Assembly: GCA_000565345.1 (NCBI GenBank)
Contig: AQOF01000004.1
Location: forward strand, 1 to 64,000
From: Salinivibrio costicola subsp. costicola ATCC 33508 = LMG 11651
GTDB lineage: Bacteria; Pseudomonadota; Gammaproteobacteria; Enterobacterales; Vibrionaceae
Direction of reading: 5' to 3'
Length of the DNA: 64,000 nucleotides
The position numbers and the translations under genes are program-made. Below, in pieces: positions 1 through 11,696 of the stretch. The notes beneath the pieces are model-generated. The model made no database searches. It was given only the letters and a program-made list of their open reading frames with translations, and was not told the DNA's origin. Each line of letters begins with the position of its first letter. The stretch's first letter is position 1.

Positions 1-19
1 CGAGGTCTCTGTATTAAAA

Positions 20-52
20 GCAAAAAGCGTGGCCATGGCGCTACGCTTTTGA
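20..52 (-). terminator. Intrinsic terminator downstream of coaBC
   Basis: An 8-bp perfect stem (positions 23-30 with 43-50) has a GC-rich loop. Read on the minus strand, the stem is followed by a T-rich stretch. It lies just past the coaBC stop and so probably ends that transcript. Confidence 0.65.
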
Positions 53-63
53 ACTTTGTTTTT

Positions 64-90
64 CACCCCGGAGCTAAGGCCTCCGGGGTG
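64..90. repeat. Perfect 10-bp inverted repeat (hairpin)
   Basis: Arms 64-73 and 81-90 are exact reverse complements with a 7-base loop. It lies between the coaBC stop and the terminator at 20-52. Neither strand has a T-run directly after the stem, so it is a stable RNA hairpin rather than a clear intrinsic terminator. Confidence 0.6.
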
Positions 91-103
91 CTGGGCTTCT
101 CCC

Positions 104-1348
104 TTATTCTTTTATCGATCGTTGCAAATAGCGCGTGTGAATGTGTGCTATTACGCTACGCGCTAACGTCGGTTTATCCGCAAGGGGGAGCGCTTTGTCA
201 CCGTCAGACCAGAATAGGTGCAGGGCATTATGATCACTGTTAAAGCCTTGATCGGCGTGAGACACATCATTTGCGCAAATCATATCGAGCTTTTTGCGGG
301 TGAGTTTATCACGTGCGTAGGCTGCAACATCCTGGGTTTCGGCGGCAAAACCGACCGTAAATGGACGGTGCTGGGTTAAGTTGGCGACCGAGGCAATAAT
401 ATCGGGGTTTTTCACCATGGTAACGGTCATCGTGTCTTTATCTGCCTGCTTTTTCATCTTCTGCTCGGCCATCGTTTGTGGACGGTAGTCAGCGACCGCG
501 GCACAGCCGATAAAGATATCGTGCTCGGTGATAGAGGCATGCACAGCATCATGCATTTGTTGGGCTGTGGTGACATCCATGCGCGTGACACCGGCGGGCG
601 TGCTTAATGCAACCGGACCGGAAATCAAGGTCACTTCGGCACCCAAACTGGCGGCGGCCTCGGCCAAAGCATAGCCCATTTTTCCAGAGCTGTGATTCGA
701 CAAATAGCGAACCGGATCCAGGGCTTCTCGGGTTGGCCCGGCGGTAATCATTACCCGTTTATTGGTGAGCGGTTTTGGGCCGGCCCAGTGTTCACACTCT
801 GCCACTAAGGCCAGTGGCTCAAGCATACGGCCTGGCCCCACATCGCCACAGGCTTGGGCACCGCTGTCCGGACCCCAAATAAGGCAACCGCGCGTGCGTA
901 GGGCCTGTATATTCGCTTGGGTAGCGTGAGCGCGATACATTTGCTGGTTCATCGCCGGGGCAATCGCAATCGGTGCATCGGTGGCCAAGCACACCGTGGT
1001 GAGCAAATCATTCCCCATCCCAGCGTGAATACGGGCAATTAAATCGGCGGTAGCGGGGGCAATCAATACTAAATCAGCCCATTTCGCTAACTCGATATGC
1101 CCCATTGAGGCCTCAGCAGCTGGATCGAGCAAGCTATCAGATACCGGATGGCCTGAGACCGCTTGCAGGGTTAACGGTGTGATAAATTCTTTAGCGGCGC
1201 GTGTCATTACCACTTTGACAGTGGCACCTCGCTCGATCAGGCGACGGGTCAAATCGGCACACTTATAGGCGGCAATTCCACCGCCCATGCCAAGCAGAAT
1301 ACGTTTACCTGCCAGCGTTTGGGCTGGCTGTGTTGAAGAATTGGCCAT
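104..1348 (-). CDS. coaBC: Bifunctional phosphopantothenoylcysteine decarboxylase / phosphopantothenate-cysteine ligase
   Basis: CoaBC (Dfp) makes 4'-phosphopantetheine from phosphopantothenate and cysteine in cytosolic coenzyme A synthesis. The N-terminal FMN-binding CoaC half shows GGGIAAYK, the active-site histidine region [15 protein letters not shown] and the cysteine motif ACGDVGPGR. The C-terminal CoaB half starts near [14 protein letters not shown] and contains the KNPDI motif. I chose the ATG at 1348 (414 aa, normal for the family). The frame stays open upstream to 1447, but that extension has no family similarity. The gene is divergent from radC, and the pair is also neighbours in other gammaproteobacteria. 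Confidence 0.95.
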   Translation of the reverse strand: MANSSTQPAQTLAGKRILLGMGGGIAAYKCADLTRRLIERGATVKVVMTRAAKEFITPLTLQAVSGHPVSDSLLDPAAEASMGHIELAKWADLVLIAPATADLIARIHAGMGNDLLTTVCLATDAPIAIAPAMNQQMYRAHATQANIQALRTRGCLIWGPDSGAQACGDVGPGRMLEPLALVAECEHWAGPKPLTNKRVMITAGPTREALDPVRYLSNHSSGKMGYALAEAAASLGAEVTLISGPVALSTPAGVTRMDVTTAQQMHDAVHASITEHDIFIGCAAVADYRPQTMAEQKMKKQADKDTMTVTMVKNPDIIASVANLTQHRPFTVGFAAETQDVAAYARDKLTRKKLDMICANDVSHADQGFNSDHNALHLFWSDGDKALPLADKPTLARSVIAHIHTRYLQRSIKE

Positions 1349-1593
1349 AATGCTCTGTGTGTTTGTGCTTGAATGGCGAAACCATACCATAATCCGCCGT
1401 GCAAAAAGTGTGTTAGCGCAAAGGAAAGCGCGTGGGATGTGAGCCAAGTAGAATGCGATCTAAGCACTGAGCGGTTGAAACCCTTGAGTGCTTATCAAGG
1501 GAAAATCGCGAGCGAGCCGCAGTTCCGCTCGAAAAGGATTGTGCGAGATCCCTCGCGTGTCTTAACTGGCGACAAAATCAAAGAGGGATAATA

Positions 1594-2276
1594 ATGAGCT
1601 TAAAAACTTTGCCCTTGGATTGTCGTCCAAGGGAGCGTCTATTAGCACGTGGGGCGGACAGTTTATCGGATGCTGAGTTACTGGCGATATTTTTACGCAC
1701 CGGTGTCACAGGGATGAGTGCGGTTGCGCTGGCTGATCATCTATTAACGGACTTTGGTTCGTTGCGTGCGCTGATGGGAGCCGATCAAACGGCGTTTTGT
1801 CAGCGTAAGGGGTTAGGCAGTGCGAAATACGCGCAACTGCAAGCGGTACTGGAGCTCAGCCGTCGTTATTTAAAAGAGACGTTAAGTAAAACGGATGCCT
1901 TGACCAGCCCCGATCATACTCGGCGTTACCTCTCGACGTTACTGCGCGATCGGCCACGTGAAGCTTCTATGTGTTATTTCTCGATAACCAACACCGAGTG
2001 ATTGCCGATGAGCAATTATTTGAAGGGACCCACAATGCCGCCAGTGTTTATCCGCGAGAAATTGTTCGCCGTGCATTAGAGCTTCATGCCGCTGCGTTAA
2101 TTTTGGCACATAATCATCCTTCTGGGGTCGCTGAACCGAGCCAAGCGGACCGACATATCACTGATAAAATCGCCAATGCCTTGTCATTAGTGGATGTACG
2201 CGTGTTAGATCATCTGGTGGTCGGGGACGGAGATGTGGTATCGTTCGCTGAACGAGGTTGGTTGTTATCCTCCTAA
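1594..2276 (+). CDS. radC: RadC family JAB/MPN-domain protein (UPF0758), frameshifted
   Basis: The N-terminal helix-hairpin-helix region and the C-terminal JAB domain with the metal motif LAHNHPSG are both present but in different frames. The break is near 1964, where adding one base restores a continuous reading through [14 protein letters not shown] and a protein of about 227 aa, the usual RadC length. The start ATG at 1594 has a good ribosome binding site (AGAGGG). The molecular role of RadC is unsettled; the historic DNA-repair assignment is not well supported. The frameshift is probably a sequencing error, since every motif downstream is intact. Confidence 0.88.
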
Positions 2277-2333
2277 GGATCGCCTTTGGCGAAAAAAACG
2301 ATCAAAAAGCGCATAAAAGGATCTGCTCGGGAC

Positions 2334-2362
2334 TTGAGCAATGTGAATTCAGTTAGTATAAT
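2334..2362 (+). promoter_or_regulatory. Sigma70 promoter of rpmB-rpmG
   Basis: TTGAGC at 2334-2339 and a perfect TATAAT at 2357-2362 are separated by exactly 17 bp, about 100 bp upstream of rpmB. This is one of the best promoter matches in the window and fits a highly expressed ribosomal protein operon. Confidence 0.8.
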
Positions 2363-2461
2363 GCGCCACCTTTGATAGCCTTGACCTTCGACCTGACCTT
2401 AACGTTGCAGGACTGGCGGACAAGGTTGATATCGAGCCGAAACGATTTTGGAGAGACTTTC

Positions 2462-2698
2462 ATGTCACGAGTATGCCAAGTAACTGGCAAGCGTCCTGTA
2501 GTTGGTAACAACCGCTCTCACGCTAAGAACGCCACCAAGCGTCGTTTTCTGCCGAACCTGCAAACTCATCGTTTCTGGGTAGAAGGCGAAAAACGCTTCG
2601 TTAAACTGCGCCTATCCACTAAAGGTATGCGCATCATCGACAAAAAAGGCATCGAGTCTGTATTGACAGATATGCGTGCCCGCGGTGAGAAAGTATAA
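2462..2698 (+). CDS. rpmB: 50S ribosomal protein L28
   Basis: This 78-aa basic protein begins [17 protein letters not shown] and matches L28 of the large ribosomal subunit over its whole length. The ATG at 2462 is preceded by GGAGAGAC as ribosome binding site. An upstream in-frame extension to 2372 is ignored because L28 normally starts with this Met-Ser. It is followed after 13 bp by rpmG, the conserved L28-L33 operon, which ends in a strong terminator. Confidence 0.98.
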   Translation: MSRVCQVTGKRPVVGNNRSHAKNATKRRFLPNLQTHRFWVEGEKRFVKLRLSTKGMRIIDKKGIESVLTDMRARGEKV

Positions 2699-2711
2699 GA
2701 GGAATTAGAGA

Positions 2712-2882
2712 ATGGCTAAAAGCGGCGTTCGTGAGAAGATTCGTCTAGTATCCTCAGCGGGTACTGGTCACTTCTACACCACAGACAAGAACAAACGTAA
2801 CATGCCTAGCAAATTCGAGATCAAGAAATTTGATCCTGTAGTTCGCAAGCACGTTATGTATAAAGAAGCCAAAATCAAGTAA
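2712..2882 (+). CDS. rpmG: 50S ribosomal protein L33
   Basis: This 56-aa protein, found by reading the sequence after rpmB, begins [15 protein letters not shown] and ends [11 protein letters not shown], as in gammaproteobacterial L33. It lacks the paired zinc-binding cysteines of the C+ form, so it is a C- paralogue. It has a GAGGAATTAG ribosome binding site and is co-transcribed with rpmB. Confidence 0.98.
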   Translation: MAKSGVREKIRLVSSAGTGHFYTTDKNKRNMPSKFEIKKFDPVVRKHVMYKEAKIK

Positions 2883-2905
2883 TTTGATCGATGCTTTGAT
2901 AAAAG

Positions 2906-2929
2906 ACCCAGCTTCGGCTGGGTTTTTTT
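2906..2929 (+). terminator. Intrinsic terminator of rpmB-rpmG
   Basis: A 7-bp perfect stem (ACCCAGC/GCTGGGT) with a TTCG tetraloop is followed by a run of seven T, 24 bp after the rpmG stop. Confidence 0.95.
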
Positions 2930-3019
2930 ATAACTAAAATCCGTCAGTGTTTGGGTATATACTGCGATAAATACGTACAGCGGCCTTGGGTGAGAAAACA
3001 TGAAGCTAAAACGGCAGAC

Positions 3020-3478
3020 GTGAACAACATCCTGATTTTTTCAGTCGTGATTTTTTTTGGCTTAATGCTATTGCCCGATTATTTACGTCATCAGCGCCAA
3101 TCAAATGCCATGCCTGAAGGCGTCATTGCGCTGGTGGACTCACGCAGTGAGGTGTTATCACTGCGCTTTGCGCATTTAACGCTCACCCGTACCTTGGATG
3201 GCTGGCAAACGGATAAGCCGTTAGTGATCAGCCCAACCGAGCTGGCTCAGCGGTGGCTAGGGTTGGCAGGCACCCAAGTTGATGAAGCAACCTTACAGTC
3301 ACTGCGCCCACAACTTACCGCTCCCCGTACGCTCGAGTTGACCCGGAGTCCAGACAAAGAGCCGATCCGTATTACTTATTATCAGCAGCCCCAATTTTGG
3401 TTGATGCAAAATGAGCAGGGGCAATGGCTGGCGGTGTCTGTTGATCGTCGGTATCTTTTCCCGCTAACTAAATCGTGA
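3020..3478 (+). CDS. Hypothetical membrane-anchored protein
   Basis: I do not recognise a domain. Read from a GTG at 3020 it is 152 aa, with one N-terminal hydrophobic segment (residues about 4-20, NILIFSVVIFFGLMLLPDYL) and a polar remainder, so it is probably tethered to the inner membrane with a periplasmic domain. The start is uncertain: the frame is open back to 2951, another GTG lies at 2990, and none has a strong ribosome binding site. It sits between rpmG and mutM with 18 bp to mutM, so it may be co-transcribed with mutM. A hypothetical gene occupies this slot in some vibrios too. Confidence 0.6.
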   Translation: MNNILIFSVVIFFGLMLLPDYLRHQRQSNAMPEGVIALVDSRSEVLSLRFAHLTLTRTLDGWQTDKPLVISPTELAQRWLGLAGTQVDEATLQSLRPQLTAPRTLELTRSPDKEPIRITYYQQPQFWLMQNEQGQWLAVSVDRRYLFPLTKS

Positions 3479-3496
3479 TAATCCAGAGCCATCTCT

Positions 3497-5527
<2,031 letters not shown>

Positions 5528-5531
<4 letters not shown>

Positions 5532-6624
5532 GAGCTAGCCTGCATAAGATATTGGAAAAATGAGAGTAGGTCAGACGCACTTTTCTGAGAAGATAAGTCC
5601 TTAATCATTTTAGCTTGTGCTAGGTTACCCATGGTTTGGCATTGTTCTGGACGTTTGTAGAGAAACTTAATTTTTTCACTGATGGCATAGGAATCTCGAG
5701 TCGGCACCACAAAGCCGCTCTGAGCCTCATCAATAAACTCCTTCGCGCCACCGGTGGTGGTAACAATGGATGGAATAGCCATTGCCATGGCTTCTACAAA
5801 AGTTTTTGGTAGCCCTTCTCCAGAAATAGAAGGTTGAACCTGTACATTGCTGGCCGCGATGAGTGCAGGCACATCATCACGATAGCCAAGAAAATGAATC
5901 CGCTCTACCATGCCACTGTCATTGGCTAATTGCTTATGTGCCTCGGTATCCATATTGCGACCAACCAGTAAGAGATGAAGACGGTTTAGCCTCTGAGTTG
6001 CTTGGCACTTTCGAGTAGGTAAGCGACCCCTTTACTAGGCCTAGCATTCGCGATGCAGATGACGCAAAAAGCATCTTCGGGAATATGTAAACGTTCACGA
6101 CAGGCAGGCTTCGTTTGGTACCAAGCAATATCATGCCCTTTATAGACAGTGGTAACTTTATCTTTGATACGCCACACCCTGGTTTTTAAATCTTTTTCCA
6201 CCGCGTTGGACACACAAGCGATACCATCGACTCTTGGATGTAAATGCGTCAGATACGCGGAAGGGTCGAGGCGATATACACCACCTACTGTCCCACGGTA
6301 GGTCACAAGTTTAATACTATCAAATCCGATACACGCGAACGCAGCATTTGCAATCGTTCTTGAGTTCATGGCATAGACGATATCGATTGGCTGCTTAGCA
6401 AATAATGCTCTGAGATATTTGATCGTTTTTAAGCAAATCTTCCTCTTTGGATAATGGTCGATAACCGTAATGTCATTGGCCTTGAATCGTTGAACATAGG
6501 CGGCATCTTCTTGCGTTAAAATAGTGACGTTATGACCCGCTTTTGCGAGGGCTATAAATATTTCTGCTTCTGGCCGTACACTATTCCAAGCGTCATTGTA
6601 TGAGCTTAAGACCAAGATATTCAT
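5528..6624 (-). CDS. Glycosyltransferase family 4 (LPS), frameshifted
   Basis: The N-terminal part (begins MNILVLSSYNDAWNSVRPEAE) and the C-terminal GT-B donor domain (EGLPKTFVEAMA, the EX7E signature) are in two frames. Adding one base near 5990 restores KQLRGLNRLHLLLVGRNMD and a 365-aa protein, a normal GT4 length. The encoded enzyme would transfer a sugar from an activated donor onto the LPS core on the cytoplasmic face of the inner membrane; donor and acceptor are unknown. It is divergent from kdkA. The frameshift is probably a sequencing error. Confidence 0.82.
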
Positions 6625-6767
6625 TTATCAGTACCTTATTTACCTGAAATGTCCGATAGGATGAGTTTGCTGTGTTGTACGCTGACGGTTATGATATATG
6701 ACCTTGACCCCGTATCCAAACAGATAACCATGGCTACCAAGCAGCGAGATAAAGCGTGGCGCTAGAA

Positions 6768-7478
6768 ATGATAATTCATCAGCAAGAAAATGAGTGCATC
6801 TGGTACGATCCTACCTTGGTGGTCGGGGAGCCGCGCCAGTATTTTGATATTCATTTTTGGCACCAACAGGCTGCCGTCACCGGCTCGGCCAAAGGGCGAG
6901 GGATAACCTTTTTTGTCCGTGGCCCGAAAATGGAGATGGCACTGCGGCATTATTATCGCGGCGGCCTGTTCGGCAAATTGGTGAAAGACCAATACTGGTT
7001 TACGGGCTGGGAGGAAACGCGCAGCGGTGCGGAGTTGCGCTTATTGGCTTATTTGCGAGAGAAAAAGCTCCCTGTACCGCGCCCCGTCGCTGCTCGTGCG
7101 GTAAAGACAGGCCGTACCTATCGTGCCGATATCTTGGTAGAAAAAGTCCCAGGAGCCCGTGACTTAGTGGCGATATTAAGCGAAAACAGCTTGCTAGCTC
7201 ACGATTATCACGCCATTGGCCGCTTGGTGCGTCGTTTACATGATGCCAGCGTGTGCCATTCTGATCTGAATATCCATAATATTCTTCGTGATAGAAAAGG
7301 CAAACTGTGGCTGATTGATTTTGATAAGTGCCAACAGCGTGAAGGTGAGCAATGGAAAGAAGACAACTTAGCACGCTTGCATCGCTCTTTTAAAAAAGAA
7401 AAAGAGAAGCGCCAAATCCGCTGGCAGCCCGAGGATTGGGCTGCGGTCTTAAAAGGTTACAATCATATTCGAAAGTAG
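6768..7478 (+). CDS. kdkA: 3-deoxy-D-manno-octulosonic acid (Kdo) kinase
   Basis: KdkA phosphorylates the single Kdo residue attached to lipid A, as known in Haemophilus and Vibrio. The eukaryotic-type kinase fold is shown by the catalytic loop HSDLNIHNIL and the metal-binding DFDKC. I chose the ATG at 6768 (236 aa); a GTG four codons earlier (6756) is also possible. It is the only plus-strand gene in the LPS cluster, convergent with waaA with 7 bp between the stops. Together the two genes predict a Kdo-4-phosphate inner core. Confidence 0.93.
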   Translation: MIIHQQENECIWYDPTLVVGEPRQYFDIHFWHQQAAVTGSAKGRGITFFVRGPKMEMALRHYYRGGLFGKLVKDQYWFTGWEETRSGAELRLLAYLREKKLPVPRPVAARAVKTGRTYRADILVEKVPGARDLVAILSENSLLAHDYHAIGRLVRRLHDASVCHSDLNIHNILRDRKGKLWLIDFDKCQQREGEQWKEDNLARLHRSFKKEKEKRQIRWQPEDWAAVLKGYNHIRK

Positions 7479-7485
7479 TCGCCAC

Positions 7486-8745
7486 TCAGTGCGAGTGTCG
7501 AAGCCAAGGGGTGAGTGCTTGTAAGGTTCGCTCAACGGCGCCACGGTTTTCTTCGACCACCGCCAAACCGGCTTTTCCTGCTTGCGCTGCCAGTGGCGGT
7601 GCATTAAAGAAAGCGCCAATCTTTGCCGCGAGATCTTGGCTATCGTTACATACTTGCAGTGCGCCTGCGTCTATTAAAGCATCACCAATGACTTGGAAGT
7701 TATAGTAACTGGGTCCGGTTAATAAGGGTTTGCTGAGCGCAGCGGGCTCTAACAGGTTATGACCGCCAACTTTGGCGCCTAAAAAACTCCCTGCCATGAC
7801 AACCACATCTGCACTGGCGAGGTACATCATCATCTCACCCATGGTATCGCCAAGGTACACTTGCGTGCTCGTGGTAAGCGTCTCGCCCTGAGTATGTCTT
7901 TGTATACTGAGGCCCTGAGCCGCGACTTGTTGCGAGACATCATCAAAGCGCTCAGGGTGGCGAGGGACCATAATCAATAAAGCATCCGGATAATCACGTA
8001 GCAAAATACTGTGGGCGGCTAACATGATGGCATCTTCGCCTGCATGGGTGCTGGCCGCTATCCAGCAAGGGCGTTCACCGCGAGCGTCACGAAGCGCAGC
8101 GCCTAAATCAGGATTTACCGCCTTGATATCAAACTTCACCGACCCAACTGCGCTTAGTTTTTCTGCGGGGACCCCCAGTGCGGCAAAACGTGCTTTATCA
8201 GTGGTATGCTGACACAGTATGAGATCGATATGCTGACTCATGGCACGAAAGAGCGGCGCAATTTTTTGATAATGGTGACATGCCTTTTCAGAAAGCCTCG
8301 CATTAATGATCGTAATGGGAACACCGGCACGACCGACATGATGCAAAGTATTGGGCCAAAGCTCGGTCTCCATGATCACGCATAGCCTTGGAGAGACTGC
8401 ACGTAAAAAACCACGAATCGCAAACGGAAAATCAACCGGCATATAGCGATGGTTCACACCTTTGATGCGCATTGCCTGCTCGGCCCCAGTGGCTGTGGTG
8501 GTGGTGATGAGGATAGGAACATCGGGATAAGCTTGTTGCAGTGCACTGATCACCGGGTTGGCGGCGAGGACCTCCCCCACGGAAACCGCATGCAACCAAA
8601 TCGGCGCCCCCTCAACGTTGGGTGTGCGACCAAAGTGCTCTTGCCAGCGCTCCCCTACCGCCGGCTTACCGGGCCGTTTACGATAAAGCCCGACAAGCAA
8701 AAAAGGGGCAGCAAGCGTGAGTAATAATGTGTATAACCAGCGCAC
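7486..8745 (-). CDS. waaA: Kdo transferase
   Basis: WaaA (KdtA) transfers Kdo from CMP-Kdo to lipid IVA. The 419-aa protein has an N-terminal membrane anchor (residues 1-22), the acceptor-domain motif HAVSVGEV with the catalytic glutamate, METELWPN, and a GT-B C-terminal domain with GGHNLLEPA. The next gene upstream on this strand is a glycosyltransferase. Because kdkA is adjacent, I infer a mono-functional WaaA adding one Kdo, as in Haemophilus and V. cholerae. Confidence 0.96.
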   Translation of the reverse strand: MRWLYTLLLTLAAPFLLVGLYRKRPGKPAVGERWQEHFGRTPNVEGAPIWLHAVSVGEVLAANPVISALQQAYPDVPILITTTTATGAEQAMRIKGVNHRYMPVDFPFAIRGFLRAVSPRLCVIMETELWPNTLHHVGRAGVPITIINARLSEKACHHYQKIAPLFRAMSQHIDLILCQHTTDKARFAALGVPAEKLSAVGSVKFDIKAVNPDLGAALRDARGERPCWIAASTHAGEDAIMLAAHSILLRDYPDALLIMVPRHPERFDDVSQQVAAQGLSIQRHTQGETLTTSTQVYLGDTMGEMMMYLASADVVVMAGSFLGAKVGGHNLLEPAALSKPLLTGPSYYNFQVIGDALIDAGALQVCNDSQDLAAKIGAFFNAPPLAAQAGKAGLAVVEENRGAVERTLQALTPWLRHSH

Positions 8746-8841
8746 AGGGAAACTCCTATGGACGTTTGGGTGCGATAAATAGTGGCATACTCTCCAATCG
8801 AGCTCCAGGGTCTAATACTTATCAGACACTCGTCATACAAT

Positions 8842-9903
8842 CTAGGATCCGTCTTTTATCGTTTGGTATAGAGATTGATAGGTTAGGACGGTTTGATTGA
8901 TATCACAGGCTTTAGCTTGTTCGAGACTACCGACAATAAGGCGGTTTCTAAGAGTCGTATCATTGGCTATATCTTTGATAGAGCTCGCTAGTGAATCAGC
9001 GTCTCCCACTTCGATAAGCCGTCCAGATACACTATGTGTGATGATATCAGGGATCCCGCCAGCACGCGTTGCAACAACAGGGAGCCCGGCTGCCATTGCT
9101 TCTAAAATGACCGAGCCTAAGCCCTCAGAGTAGGAAGGGTGGACGAGTAAATCGGCCGCTGCGAACCAATCGCCCATATTCGTTTGTTTGCCAGCAAAGT
9201 GAACGTTGCTGAGCCCTTTCGCTTGAAGCGCTAACGCTTCACGTTCTTTACCATCACCAAGTAAACAAAACTGGATGTTGGGCGATGTGTTAGCAAGTAA
9301 GCGTGCCGCTTCTATCGTGACATCAAAGCCTTTATGCGCATACATATTGGCGGCATGAATCACTAAGAACTTCCCATGAAATTGCGCTTTGATTTTCTCA
9401 ACCTTATCTTGCGATACAGGGTAGATGACAGGAGAGCTAGGAATTTTGACTAACTTGGCATCAGGGTAACGTTTTTCTAGTTGATGGATAATCTCCGAAC
9501 TCAAACCGACCAGGGCACTCGCTTTGCGGTATGCAAGTTGAGATAACCACTTTTTCTTTAAAGGGTTATCAATGCGGCGTGTCACGATATAAGGCACATT
9601 ATGTAATAAGCGCTGGAGCAATGCCCAATAAATCGCTCGGCCTTCGTGGACATGGACCAGATCACATGTTGCGGTGATTGAGCGCCCATGTTGCCGGGTA
9701 TAATGCTTACAAAGCACTAATTGGCATTGTTCTAACGCGCGAATTTTATCAGCGAGCGGGCTTTTGGGGTTCACCACTACGGTGAGTCGATAACCCATTG
9801 CGAGCTGTTGTTTAATCAGTGTGAGCGTTTGTCGCTCACCGCCGCTAAAACCAGAAGCGAGATTAACGTGGCAAATGTGCATCTTAACGTTGTTTTTTAA
9901 CAT
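8842..9903 (-). CDS. Glycosyltransferase family 4 (LPS core)
   Basis: This intact 353-aa GT-B enzyme starts at about residue 8 with KMHICHVNLASGFSGGER, a typical GT4 acceptor loop. Its C-terminal donor site has HAANMYAHKGFD and the signature SYSEGLGSVILEAMAAGLP. It probably adds a hexose or heptose to the LPS core; the specific linkage is unknown. It overlaps the upstream glycosyltransferase by about 20 bases, part of a tightly packed minus-strand operon from hldD to waaA. Confidence 0.88.
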   Translation of the reverse strand: MLKNNVKMHICHVNLASGFSGGERQTLTLIKQQLAMGYRLTVVVNPKSPLADKIRALEQCQLVLCKHYTRQHGRSITATCDLVHVHEGRAIYWALLQRLLHNVPYIVTRRIDNPLKKKWLSQLAYRKASALVGLSSEIIHQLEKRYPDAKLVKIPSSPVIYPVSQDKVEKIKAQFHGKFLVIHAANMYAHKGFDVTIEAARLLANTSPNIQFCLLGDGKEREALALQAKGLSNVHFAGKQTNMGDWFAAADLLVHPSYSEGLGSVILEAMAAGLPVVATRAGGIPDIITHSVSGRLIEVGDADSLASSIKDIANDTTLRNRLIVGSLEQAKACDINQTVLTYQSLYQTIKDGS

Positions 9904-10662
9904 AGTCTCTTAGCCATAAGTCGGCATAACGCGTAAAAACGACGTTGGCGCTGAGAAGTGCGAGGATAAAGCCATGTCGACCATCTAAAAATCCTTTTTT
10001 CAAGAAATACATCTTAATAAATCTAAAAAGAGCATGCCCTAAAGCTTTGGAGACACTTGAGCTCTTCTTGCCCTCGCGCTGATCGCTCCATAATTTTATA
10101 TATTGGTTGGTTTTAGCGGTATATTCATAGAGGTAATTAAACGTGTTATGCAGTAGAACACCATTTAAATAAATTTTCTTATGTGTATTAGGAACAACAA
10201 CATGTTCATGCACGAGAGAGTCAGAATAATGAGTTTCTGATGTTTTATAAAGTCGGCAAATCCAATCTGGGTGCCAACCAGAGTGCTTGATTTCTTTCCC
10301 AAAGGCGTTAGAAAGCTATTTATGTAATAGACACAGTTAGGTTGGTGGTCATTGATAACGCCTAAGATGTTTTTCTTTAATTCAGGTGTGACTCTTTCAT
10401 CTGCGTCTAGCCAAAACACAAAGCCACTTTCTACATATGATTGAGCGCGCTGGCGTTGTTTTCCAAATCCACGCCAGTCTGAAGCTACGTAGACTTTATC
10501 CGTATACTGTTTAGCTATTTCAGTTGTGTTATCTGAGCTTCCCGCATCCAGTACAACGATTTCATCCACCCAATTGCATACAGACTGCAAACATAGGTCA
10601 ATATTATGCGCCTCGTTTTTAACGATAAGTGCAACGGCAACGGTTGAATTCCTTTCACTCAT
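9884..10662 (-). CDS. Glycosyltransferase family 2 (LPS core, WaaE/LgtF-like), frameshifted
   Basis: The N-terminal GT-A fold has VALIVKNEAHNI and the metal-binding WLDADERV. One missing A near 10309 breaks the frame; adding it restores NAFGKEIKHSGWHPDW and a protein of 259 aa ending YVKKQR. This matches the WaaE/LgtF class that adds a beta-linked glucose to heptose I, but the acceptor is inferred only from family and context. It overlaps waaF by 4 bases. The frameshift is probably a base-calling error. Confidence 0.82.
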
Positions 10663-11696
10663 GACGCTTTATCCATCTTTATTAAAGAAATAACGCGGCT
10701 AGGGTCCAAATCCTTTAAACACTTCAAATGCCCAAGTGGACATTCGCGTTGAAAGCAGGGGCGACATTCAATATCTGTATGCACAATGTCGACCTTACTG
10801 GTTAAAGGCGGCGTGTAATCGGGGGACGTTGAGCCATAAATGGCAATGACCTGGCAGTTGACTGCCGCGGCGATGTGCATCAAGCCGGAGTCATTACTGA
10901 CGACGGTTTGGCAAGCGCCTAATAGATCAACAGCCTCAATTAAATTGGTTTTACCCGCTAACACATGAATATTCGGTGCGTTGTCGGCAAGGGCGGCAAT
11001 TTTTTCACAGGTGTCGATATCTTTGGCTGAGCCAAACAGCCAAACTTGAAACTCCTTAGCATGCATCTGGCGAGCGACCTCGGCATAGTGTTGCTCAGGC
11101 CACTTTTTGGCTGGGCCGAACTCGGCACCCGGGCAAAGACCCACGATGGGTCTATCTTGGTTTAAGCCCAGCTTAGTGATCACAGCCGCTTGTGCGTCAG
11201 GATCAATGGTTAATTCAGGTTTTGGTAGGCCTTCAAGGCCACCGAGTGAGACCGAACTTTGCATCGTGGCGCGTGGGTGTGCCAGGGCAACATAGCGCTC
11301 AACCATATATTGAAACGCTTTTTTATTGGGACGCAGGTCGTTGAGCAAACCATAACGCATTTCACCTTTCCAACCGGTACGTGTTGGGATCCCAGCAAAC
11401 CAAGGGATCAGCGCCGATTTGGCCGAATTAGGCAATACATAGGCATGGTCATAGCCATGTTTTGCTAAGCGTTTACCTAATTGGTAGCGGTTACCGAGTG
11501 CAAATTCTCCATGACCCAGTGGCATGTCGATACTGCGATTAACTTCTGGCATACGCGCCAAAATAGGGGCGCACCATCCAGGCGCCATCACGTCAATGGT
11601 GGCGTCAGGGTGTTGTTGTTTGATGGCTTTATACAGTGATTGCGACATCACCATATCGCCGACCCAAGACGGGCCAATGACGAGTACTCGTGTCAT
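10659..11696 (-). CDS. waaF: ADP-heptose:LPS heptosyltransferase II
   Basis: This 345-aa GT9 enzyme has the N-terminal VIGPSWVGDMVMSQSL, the ADP-heptose site GLCPGAEFGPAKKWP and SNDSGLMHIAAA, all diagnostic of WaaF. It adds the second L,D-heptose to the inner core on the cytoplasmic face of the inner membrane. It uses the product of the HldD pathway encoded nearby. The gene overlaps lpxM upstream and the GT2 gene downstream by 4 bases each, which points to translational coupling. Confidence 0.96.
   Translation of the reverse strand: MTRVLVIGPSWVGDMVMSQSLYKAIKQQHPDATIDVMAPGWCAPILARMPEVNRSIDMPLGHGEFALGNRYQLGKRLAKHGYDHAYVLPNSAKSALIPWFAGIPTRTGWKGEMRYGLLNDLRPNKKAFQYMVERYVALAHPRATMQSSVSLGGLEGLPKPELTIDPDAQAAVITKLGLNQDRPIVGLCPGAEFGPAKKWPEQHYAEVARQMHAKEFQVWLFGSAKDIDTCEKIAALADNAPNIHVLAGKTNLIEAVDLLGACQTVVSNDSGLMHIAAAVNCQVIAIYGSTSPDYTPPLTSKVDIVHTDIECRPCFQRECPLGHLKCLKDLDPSRVISLIKMDKAS

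Noticed and set aside
64..90. Terminator for coaBC at the 10-bp hairpin
   Set aside because: The sequence after the stem is A-rich, not T-rich, on the minus strand; the hairpin at 23-50 fits much better.
2277..2300. Terminator after radC (TCGCC-ttt-GGCGA)
   Set aside because: The short stem is followed by A, not T, on the plus strand.
2999..3022. Seven-codon mini-frame before the hypothetical gene at 3020
   Set aside because: It is very short, lacks a ribosome binding site and has no telling codon run.
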